From assembly GCA_003989075.1 (NCBI GenBank), contig RXIX01000017.1, positions 1 through 40,236 on the forward strand: a stretch of 40,236 nucleotides of DNA, in the 5' to 3' direction. The number at the start of each line of letters is the position of its first letter. Position 1 is the first letter of the stretch. This stretch comes from Candidatus Competibacteraceae bacterium. GTDB lineage: Bacteria > Pseudomonadota > Gammaproteobacteria > Competibacterales > Competibacteraceae. The position numbers and the translations under genes were made by a program. Shown here piece after piece: positions 17,626 to 24,754 of this stretch. The notes below the pieces were generated by a model. It saw only the letters and a list, made by a program, of their open reading frames with translations, was not told the DNA's origin and made no database searches.

Positions 17626-19350
17626 TCAGGCACCCGGGATGGCGCCCAGCGCCAGCACATAGCCCCCCACCACCAGCAGTTCGCCCGACTGGGCGGTAGT
17701 CGTGGTTTCCGCCTGCGGCGCCAGCACGCCAAGCGGCTCGCCCGTCGCGCTCAGCCGATAGACCGGCATGTTCTGGCTTTCCAGTTGCACCCACCAGTCA
17801 TCGCGGCGCACCTGCAGGGACAAATGGCGCCGTGACAGGCCCAGATACTCGGCATTGATGCCGGTCGCCCGCACCGGATCTTCCTCACCCCAGCGCAGCG
17901 CCCGCGGATCGGCCAGCAGACGTGGCGCGATGTCCGCTTCCGCACCGCGCCCAAAACTGAATGCCCGGTCGCGCAACACCGGCAAGGCCAGCGGCGCCGG
18001 CAGGCGCACCCAGCCCAGATAATGCCCGGCCAGCGGCACCGGTGCGGCGCATAGCTCCATTGCCAATCCCGGAAGGGGCTGCCATGAGCCGGGCAAGCTC
18101 AGCGGCGCGCTGCCACCATCACTGTCGCCGAACACCTGATCGGCACTGTCGATGCGCAGGCAGGCCACGGCATCGGGATGCCGCCCCGGCACCAGACCGC
18201 CATCGCGGTTGAAATGAATGCGCCAGTCGCGAATGCCTGCCGCCGCATAGGCCGACAAGCGCTGCAGAGCAATGCCGACCACATGCAGATAAACCGGCGC
18301 CTGCCGGGGCAGCCAGGTACCCGCATCGGGTTCCGGTTCCGGTTCCGGTTCGAGTTCCAGCTCCTCGGCTGGTGCCGGGGTGAGCGGGACCGGCTGCGGC
18401 TGTTCCGGTGCCGGCACCGACCATTCAGGCATCGCCGGCGCTTCCTCAAAGGCAATCGGAATACCCAGCACCGGCTCGCGCCGTCCCCAGTGATCGATCA
18501 ACGGATAGGCATTCTCCGACTCATCGGACAGCAGACGGGCTTCCCCGGCGGCAGCGGCCAATGGCAGCTGCTCGCGCAGGCTGCGCGCCCGCTGCAGCTC
18601 CAGCGCCAGCGCCGCAATGCGCAGGCGCATCACCCGGGTGCGGCGATCGCGCACCGTGACTTCGCCATTGCCACCGCATTCCAGGCTGAGACTGCCGCCG
18701 GGCTCCGCCACACCATCAACGCGCAAGGGTAACTCGGCGCGCAACAGCAGCAGCACCGATTCCCCAGCCATGAACGGCCAGCCGCTCACGGCAAAGGTGC
18801 TGGTGCGCCGGTCGCCATTCAGCAGGGTCAGACGCTGACCGGGATAGATCATGCCGACGGTGCGCCAGTGTTCCTCGCCATTGGCCTGGGCAGCGGCCTG
18901 GATGCGAAACGCCGGCGATTCATCATCCGCCGGCAGATAGATGGCCCGGCCAAACAGGAACTGCACCTCACCCGGGCGCAACTGTGCATCCGGCTCGATC
19001 CGATAGCGCACGCAGGCATCCTCGGCCAGATAGTGACTCAGTTCCGACTGATGCAGCCGCTGCAGCTCACTCAGCAGGGTGCGCCGCCCGAAGCCCTCCT
19101 CCAGCCGGTCATCGCGCAGATAATCGCGTTCGGGAACCCGCACCACGACATGGCTGAAGCGAATCTCCTGCCGCGTCCGGGCCCGGGTGGTGCGCGGGTG
19201 GCGCTTGAGTGCTTCGGCCAGGCATATGCCCTCCGGATCCTTGCGGCCGCGCTCCCAGAGAAAATCGGCATTGAAGACATCCGCGACCTTGCACAGGGTC
19301 GCGCATACCACATAGTCAGATGCGAGCAGCGCATCAGGATAGCTTGGCAT
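17626..19350 (-). CDS. FHA-domain protein
   Basis: A 574-residue soluble protein with no membrane segment. The C-terminal 117 residues form a forkhead-associated fold with the phosphothreonine-binding residues in place: Gly467-Arg468 (FSFGRG), Ser506 and His509 (LSRRH). The N-terminal half is not recognised. It includes a segment QFLFGRAIYLPAD that could be a second degenerate FHA strand pair. The middle has an acidic Glu-Pro repeat (EPEPEPEPD) encoded by GGTTCC-type hexamers near 18329-18352. It overlaps the end of the SEDS gene by 17 bases, and GAGGA lies 8 bases before its ATG, so translation is coupled. A kinase gene close by makes phosphothreonine reading plausible. Confidence 0.82.
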   Translation of the reverse strand: MPSYPDALLASDYVVCATLCKVADVFNADFLWERGRKDPEGICLAEALKRHPRTTRARTRQEIRFSHVVVRVPERDYLRDDRLEEGFGRRTLLSELQRLHQSELSHYLAEDACVRYRIEPDAQLRPGEVQFLFGRAIYLPADDESPAFRIQAAAQANGEEHWRTVGMIYPGQRLTLLNGDRRTSTFAVSGWPFMAGESVLLLLRAELPLRVDGVAEPGGSLSLECGGNGEVTVRDRRTRVMRLRIAALALELQRARSLREQLPLAAAAGEARLLSDESENAYPLIDHWGRREPVLGIPIAFEEAPAMPEWSVPAPEQPQPVPLTPAPAEELELEPEPEPEPDAGTWLPRQAPVYLHVVGIALQRLSAYAAAGIRDWRIHFNRDGGLVPGRHPDAVACLRIDSADQVFGDSDGGSAPLSLPGSWQPLPGLAMELCAAPVPLAGHYLGWVRLPAPLALPVLRDRAFSFGRGAEADIAPRLLADPRALRWGEEDPVRATGINAEYLGLSRRHLSLQVRRDDWWVQLESQNMPVYRLSATGEPLGVLAPQAETTTTAQSGELLVVGGYVLALGAIPGA

Positions 19351-21631
19351 CACGCTCTTCCTCGCTGGCCACCGCCAGCGCCACGATTGGCAACACGAAC
19401 AGCACCAGATGACTACCACCGGCCGATAACAGTGACATCGGCTGACCCATCACCGGCAGGAATCCCAGGTTGGTTCCCCACGAAACCAGCAGGTGCGCAG
19501 CCATCAGCGCCGCACCGCCATATAGAGTGAAATAGGTGAACCCGATACGCAGGGTCAAGCACGGATCGCCGCGCCGCCGGCCATCCAGGGTTCGGTGGGC
19601 CATGGTGAGCAGCGCAACAATGAACAGCGCCTGAAGCCCCATCAGCAGCAGGCCAGCCCGGCCACCGTAGCGATTGAGGAAAAATGCCGGAGTAAAATCA
19701 CTCTCCACGGCCGGAATCGCCATCGCCCGGCCATTGACCGCTTCTTTCCATACCGCGCCGCGCCAACCGCCAATCCGGATCTCTTCCAGTGCCCGCCGCA
19801 ATTGGTAGCTGGCATGGGGATACTGTTGCGGCGCAACCCAGGCGCGAATCCGTTCACTTTGCCAGGCCGCCGGCACCCACTGCGGCCAGCGCTGCACCAG
19901 CACCACCGCCAGCACCAGCATCAGCGCCAGTACCGCTACCACGCCCCGCCCCAGCCAGCGCCGCGCCGCCTGGGGATACAGATTCTGATAGGCAACCGCC
20001 AGCAGCAGCACACCCGGCAGCAGCAACACCAGCGGCGAAAAATCGCGCAGAAACACCAGGGCAAAGCCGCTCACCGCCACCAGCAGCACCAGCGGCCCCA
20101 GATAACGCAGCCACAGCGACACCGGCCCACCACTGCAACGCACCTGCAGGGTCAGGGCATAGGCCGCCGCGCTCACCAGCGCCAACTGAGTCAATTCTAC
20201 TGGCTGCAAGCCGGCCCAGCCGGTCTCATCGCCCCAGATCACCTGCGCCAGCAGCAACAGCAGCGCCGTCATGCCAAGTGCACGCAGACCCAGCCGTGCC
20301 TGTGCGGCACTCACGCCCTGCAAGCGGCCCCGCCCATTCTGCGACACCCCCCAGCACAGCCAGCCAAAGCCGCCGCCCAGCGCCGCCACCGCCGCACCGT
20401 AGCGCGGCCAGCCCGATTCCGCCGCACCCGTACCCAGTTGCAGCAGAGTCAACAGCCCGGCCCCCCACAGCAGCGCCAGCAGGCTTAACAGAGTCGCGCT
20501 CCATGGCGAGCGCACCCGCCACAGCCATACACCGAGCGCCGCCCAGGCCAGCAGATAAGGCCAGAGCACCGGCACCGCCATCCGCTCCAGATACAGGCCC
20601 AGACATAGCCCAGCCAAAGCCAATCCAGCCACACCAGCCCGGCCGCGCCAGGCCAGCAGCGCCGCGCCCAGACCCAGGCCCAGCGGTCCGAGCAGCAGCC
20701 ACAGATCACCGGCCTGCGGCCATAACCAGACCAGCGGCTGCCAGCGCACGCTGACCGCTGCATGAGTCGCCGGCGGTGGTGCATCCGCCGGCCAGCGCTG
20801 TGCGCGCCCGGTGACCGCCAGCTCCAGATCCGGCGCGATAGCCGCCACCCGGTAGCCGGTGCGGCCAATGATCAGGCGATCACCGACTGTCAGCGGCACC
20901 GTGCGCAACCACAGCGATTCCGCCTGCGGCGTTCCTGCCGCCACCGTCACCGGCGTGCCCTCCGGACGCCCGGCCAAGCCCGGCCGCAGGACGAAACCAT
21001 CACCCTGTGCGGCGATTACCGCCGTATCGACCGGCACATCGGCCAGACCGAGTCGGTCGGCGCACCATACCCCACCGCCCAGGCGCAAGGGCCGCTGCAC
21101 CAGCCAGCGCAGACCCAGCCCGGCCAGCCGCCGCCGCACACGCTCGCGCCAACCCGGATAGCATTCCGGCAGCGAACGCCCGTCCAGATACAGGCGCACC
21201 CCGTCATAACGCCAGCGCCGGGCCGCCTCGCCCAGCAACAGTTCGCCCGGCGCGACCATGAGCACGGTCAGCAGGTGGCGTCCCATGGCAAAGGTTGCCC
21301 CCGGCTGCAAGGGCCACTCGCGGGTTGGCTGGTGATCGCCGCCGCGCGCCGGCTGCCACAGCACCTGCTTTTGTGCAGCGACATTCGCCAGCCACCAGGC
21401 ACCGTCGGCAGCGCGACGCAGCCGCACATGCTCCTCGTCAGCCTGCGGTGCCTGCAGGGTCGCCCGGCCCAGCAGGCGCTCCTGTCCCGGCGCCAGGGCG
21501 ATGCGCAGCGTATCCGGCTCCAGCCAGTCCGGGGCACGGCCAGCAGTCCACAGCAACGCCAGCAACGGCAGCAGCCAGGCCAGCAGACGCAGGCCGCGAC
21601 CGCTCCACCTCGCCAGAGTTGATGGATTCAC
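19334..21631 (-). CDS. SEDS-family (FtsW/RodA/SpoVE) protein with long N-terminal domain
   Basis: SEDS proteins polymerise lipid II into glycan strands with a partner PBP. This 765-residue protein has one N-terminal membrane helix (about 10-30), a roughly 270-residue extra domain, then the multi-spanning SEDS core (from about 305). Core landmarks are GLQPVELTQLALV (FQPSEL-like), FLRDFSPLVLLLPG, VESDFTPAFFLNRYGG and MGQPMSLLSAGGSHL. Asp645 in ESDF aligns with the catalytic aspartate of RodA. At roughly twice the length of RodA it is unusual; the added domain has FHA-like scraps (RLLGRATL, DRLIIGRTGY), which is a weak call. The GTG start has AAGGAA 8 bases upstream. It follows the PBP-like gene by 19 bases and overlaps the FHA gene. 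Confidence 0.85.
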   Translation of the reverse strand: MNPSTLARWSGRGLRLLAWLLPLLALLWTAGRAPDWLEPDTLRIALAPGQERLLGRATLQAPQADEEHVRLRRAADGAWWLANVAAQKQVLWQPARGGDHQPTREWPLQPGATFAMGRHLLTVLMVAPGELLLGEAARRWRYDGVRLYLDGRSLPECYPGWRERVRRRLAGLGLRWLVQRPLRLGGGVWCADRLGLADVPVDTAVIAAQGDGFVLRPGLAGRPEGTPVTVAAGTPQAESLWLRTVPLTVGDRLIIGRTGYRVAAIAPDLELAVTGRAQRWPADAPPPATHAAVSVRWQPLVWLWPQAGDLWLLLGPLGLGLGAALLAWRGRAGVAGLALAGLCLGLYLERMAVPVLWPYLLAWAALGVWLWRVRSPWSATLLSLLALLWGAGLLTLLQLGTGAAESGWPRYGAAVAALGGGFGWLCWGVSQNGRGRLQGVSAAQARLGLRALGMTALLLLLAQVIWGDETGWAGLQPVELTQLALVSAAAYALTLQVRCSGGPVSLWLRYLGPLVLLVAVSGFALVFLRDFSPLVLLLPGVLLLAVAYQNLYPQAARRWLGRGVVAVLALMLVLAVVLVQRWPQWVPAAWQSERIRAWVAPQQYPHASYQLRRALEEIRIGGWRGAVWKEAVNGRAMAIPAVESDFTPAFFLNRYGGRAGLLLMGLQALFIVALLTMAHRTLDGRRRGDPCLTLRIGFTYFTLYGGAALMAAHLLVSWGTNLGFLPVMGQPMSLLSAGGSHLVLFVLPIVALAVASEEERDAKLS

Positions 21632-21650
21632 CGATACCGTTCCTTCACTG

Positions 21651-24638
21651 TCAGCGCACTTTGCCACCCGCCGCCGCCCCATCGCGCAGGGCCGCCAGCC
21701 AATCCGCCAGCAGAGCCGCACAGCTCGCGCCAGCCTGTTCACGCACCGGGCCAACCCGGCAGGCAAAGGCCAGGCGGCGCGCCTCGCCGGGTAGCGCACC
21801 CGGTTCCAGCCAGCCCGCCAGCCAGCTCGTACCACCGCCTGCCCCCGCCATCTCCGGCGCATCGGGCGCCAGCGTGGCCGCTTTCAGAAACAGAAAGGGC
21901 CGCAGCGTCGCCCAATCCGCGCCAGCAAACGCGGCCACACCCTCGGGTGCATCCTGCCGCAAACCGGCCCGGATGCGTTCCAGGGCGATGGGAAAGGCCA
22001 GCACCGGTGCATCGGCAGCCGCCCGACCGTTGAGCGAAGCCAGCAGCCGGGGATAAACCCGCCAGCCGCTGGCGATGACCACCGCTACCTCAGCCAATTG
22101 CAGGGGTGTCACCTGCACCCCTTCCAGACCCAGCACCCGTTGCCGCAACGCCGCAGCGCCTTGACCCAGGTCCAACAGCGCGGCGCTGGCGCGCAGCATA
22201 TCGCCATTTTCCAGCAGACCCCCGGGCAGCAGGCCGGCATCGAGATCACGCCCACTGCCAAAGCCGAGCGCGGCAGCCAGCGCCAGCAGTGGCCGGGCTG
22301 CGAACAGCGCCGTCGGGGTCAGTGCCCGCGCGCCGGACAGACCATCCGCCAGCGCCATCTCGCTCAGCGTCGCGTCGGTGCGCTGCACCGCGTCGACCCA
22401 CCAGTCGGGAAAATCGCCGCGCAGCGCTGCCACCAGATCGGGTGCGCCAGACAGCCCGTCCGCCAGCGCCGCCCGTTGCGGATGCCGCGCCGCCTCCTGT
22501 TCCAGCAGCAGCGCATCCACCAGACTGAACACCGCGCCGGGCGCATGACCGCTGCCACCATCATGTTGCCAGGCCCAGACGCGCAGCGGACTGCGCTGCG
22601 GCTGACCTACGGCAAAGCTGTACAGATCGCTCCAGGTCACTGCGCGCGGCGGCTCCGGATAACCGGCCACCGCAAGAATATCGCCACGCTCGGCATCCAG
22701 CATCACCAGGGACGCCAGCGGCGCTTCCGCAGCCGCCACACCATCGAACAGACTGCCACGCGGCCAGCGCGCCCGCAGCACCTGTTGCGCCGCCGCCTGC
22801 AGGCGCGGCTCCAGGGTCAGGCGGGCATCGACCGTCATCACACCCTGCCCGCCAAGCCGACCCAGCACCGCGCCCAGCGCGCCACCCTGGGCCGGATCCA
22901 GTCCGACCAGGGTCGCCAGTCCCAGGGACCAGGCCAGTGCGGTGGGTTGGCCCTGCGCCAGCAGGACCTGGCCATCGGCAGCGCGCAAAGTCACTTCGGC
23001 CAGCGGCGAACGCGAGTCATCACCACCACCCGCAGCCGGTGCATTACGCCACAGCCATTGCCCGTCCTCGTGTACGATGTGGGCAAATTCATTGCGGTAC
23101 AGATCGGGAAAGGTATCGGCTGGGAGCGGCGCGAAGGAAAAATCCACCCGCACCGCACCTTCAGGCAGCGCCAGACGCAGCGCCTGGGCCACGGTTCTGG
23201 ATCCCTCACAACGCGGTGTCAGGCAGCGTGGCACCTGAGCCAGCACGCTTGCGCCGCTCACCTGTGGCCTCTCGCCCAGGATCAGCACATCGAGGGTCTC
23301 GGCGGACCGGGCCGGGCGATCCAGGCGCAATTGAAAATGCACCAGCGGCCGCCCTTCCAGCGCCGGCCAGCGCAGCACCCGCCGCCACGGCTGCCAGCCC
23401 TGTGGAATCTCCGGAAACAGCCGCCCGGCCAGCAACGGCATGCTGCCAGTCAGGGTCAAGGGCGCACCACCCCAGTCGGCCTGCCAGTCCCCCCCGAGAT
23501 CCGGCGCAGCCTTCCAGCGCACCGCCGCCAGCAACTGCCGGGCATTGAACGTGTCCACCTGCCGGCGCAGATAGCGGCCCGAGGCACTGAACCACAGCGC
23601 CTGATGCAGATAACGGGCAGAATTGTCCCAGGGGCCGTTCAGCCAATCGACCGTATCGCCGCGGACCAGCAGGGTTGGATCACGCCCGGCCTCGCGCTGA
23701 CGCAGGCTCAGATCAGCGGGCGCTACCGCCAAACGGCCATCGGCGCCAGGGCGCAGCAGTCCAGCGCTCAGGGCACGCGCGAACAGATCGGCATCCTCGC
23801 GGCGCGGCTGCGGCGCGGCTGCAGCATAGCGCCCGGGTGACAGGCGCAGTTCCTGCACCGGCATATCGTTGGCATACCAGAACACGGTGCGCAGTCGGCC
23901 ATCGCCCGGGGCCACCGGCAGCGCGTCGTACACCTCGACCAGCAGGCGCCCGACCGGACAGGAACGATCGGCCTGCCGCCGCAGCCGCAGCGCCTGATTC
24001 CAGGGCGCATTGTCCGATCCACTGGCGGCCCGCCACAGCAGCCACAGATCCTGCTGCACCTGCAATAGCGCGCCGGACGCCATCAGCACACCATCGGCCA
24101 GGATGCGCAACGGACGCGGGTCCTGCAACGACAGGCGCAGCGCCGTGCCGGCGACCACTTCGGCATCGAGGCGCAAGGCCGGCACATCCACGCCGCTGGG
24201 CCCATCGTCGAGCAGCGGATTGCGCAATTTCCCACCCTGGCTCTGAGTGGTTGCCACGGCCTGGCGCCAGTCCCAGCCAATCCACAGCGGCAGCAGGGTC
24301 GCGCCTTCATCCGGGCCAGCCCGCTGCGCGCAGAGCGACAGTTCCTGCCGACCCAGCAGGCGATGTGGACCGAGCACCAACAGACGACCCTCAGCGCGGC
24401 TGAAGATCTGAAAACCACCCGCATCAGGAATGGTCACCGCTACGCCGGCCAGAGCCGTTGGCAGCGCCGCCGACGCAGCAGGCGCCGCCCAGACTGCCGG
24501 ACGCTGATAGAGCGCCGCCAGCTGGGTCCACAGCAGCGCCACGCTGGCCAGCGGCAGCAGCAGGGCAAGCAGGGCCACGCCGATCCAGCGATAACGGCGG
24601 CCGCGCGGCGCATGATTCAGGTATGGTATGGGTTGCAC
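21651..24638 (-). CDS. PBP-like protein with degenerate transpeptidase domain (pseudo-PBP)
   Basis: A 995-residue bitopic protein: N-terminal membrane helix (about 18-37), a large unrecognised periplasmic region (40-595) and a C-terminal domain (600-960) that follows the class B PBP transpeptidase fold. Fold landmarks are MTVDARLTLEPRLQAAAQ, LASLVMLDAERGDILAVAGY, HAPGAVFSLVDALLL and LEGVQVTPLQLAEVAVVIASG. The active-site SxxK is replaced: serine by Ala702 and lysine by Ser705 (codons at 22533-22535 and 22524-22526). The KTG motif reads KAA (919-921). I see no SxN. It is unlikely to crosslink peptidoglycan or bind penicillin and may be a structural partner of the next-gene SEDS protein. The GTG start lacks a clear ribosome site. 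The gene is divergent from the kinase gene. Confidence 0.85.
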   Translation of the reverse strand: MQPIPYLNHAPRGRRYRWIGVALLALLLPLASVALLWTQLAALYQRPAVWAAPAASAALPTALAGVAVTIPDAGGFQIFSRAEGRLLVLGPHRLLGRQELSLCAQRAGPDEGATLLPLWIGWDWRQAVATTQSQGGKLRNPLLDDGPSGVDVPALRLDAEVVAGTALRLSLQDPRPLRILADGVLMASGALLQVQQDLWLLWRAASGSDNAPWNQALRLRRQADRSCPVGRLLVEVYDALPVAPGDGRLRTVFWYANDMPVQELRLSPGRYAAAAPQPRREDADLFARALSAGLLRPGADGRLAVAPADLSLRQREAGRDPTLLVRGDTVDWLNGPWDNSARYLHQALWFSASGRYLRRQVDTFNARQLLAAVRWKAAPDLGGDWQADWGGAPLTLTGSMPLLAGRLFPEIPQGWQPWRRVLRWPALEGRPLVHFQLRLDRPARSAETLDVLILGERPQVSGASVLAQVPRCLTPRCEGSRTVAQALRLALPEGAVRVDFSFAPLPADTFPDLYRNEFAHIVHEDGQWLWRNAPAAGGGDDSRSPLAEVTLRAADGQVLLAQGQPTALAWSLGLATLVGLDPAQGGALGAVLGRLGGQGVMTVDARLTLEPRLQAAAQQVLRARWPRGSLFDGVAAAEAPLASLVMLDAERGDILAVAGYPEPPRAVTWSDLYSFAVGQPQRSPLRVWAWQHDGGSGHAPGAVFSLVDALLLEQEAARHPQRAALADGLSGAPDLVAALRGDFPDWWVDAVQRTDATLSEMALADGLSGARALTPTALFAARPLLALAAALGFGSGRDLDAGLLPGGLLENGDMLRASAALLDLGQGAAALRQRVLGLEGVQVTPLQLAEVAVVIASGWRVYPRLLASLNGRAAADAPVLAFPIALERIRAGLRQDAPEGVAAFAGADWATLRPFLFLKAATLAPDAPEMAGAGGGTSWLAGWLEPGALPGEARRLAFACRVGPVREQAGASCAALLADWLAALRDGAAAGGKVR

Positions 24639-24658
24639 GCGGGATGATAGTAGGTAAA

Positions 24659-24673
24659 GTCAAAAATCTTGAC
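24659..24673. promoter_or_regulatory. Inverted repeat in the divergent PBP-kinase promoter region
   Basis: GTCAA-AAATC-TTGAC is a perfect 5-bp inverted repeat with a 5-base spacer, in the 116 bases between the two divergent start codons. It overlaps the -35 box of the candidate kinase promoter, so it could be an operator. It is short enough to arise by chance. Confidence 0.35.
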
Positions 24674-24697
24674 CGAGCCATGCCCCCTTAGTTTACT
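24669..24697 (+). promoter_or_regulatory. Candidate promoter of the Ser/Thr kinase gene
   Basis: TTGACC (24669-24674) and TTTACT (24692-24697) match 5/6 and 4/6 of the sigma-70 boxes with a 17-base spacer, 57 bases before the kinase ATG. Confidence 0.4.
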
Positions 24698-24754
24698 GAC
24701 TTACTGGATTCCCCGTCCCACCTCGCGGACGACAAACGGACTGGAGGACGCGCC

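Noticed and set aside
22098-23840. 580-codon open frame on the + strand
   Set aside because: Antisense to the PBP-like gene, with the same shadow composition. The PBP frame has recognisable fold blocks and gene coupling.
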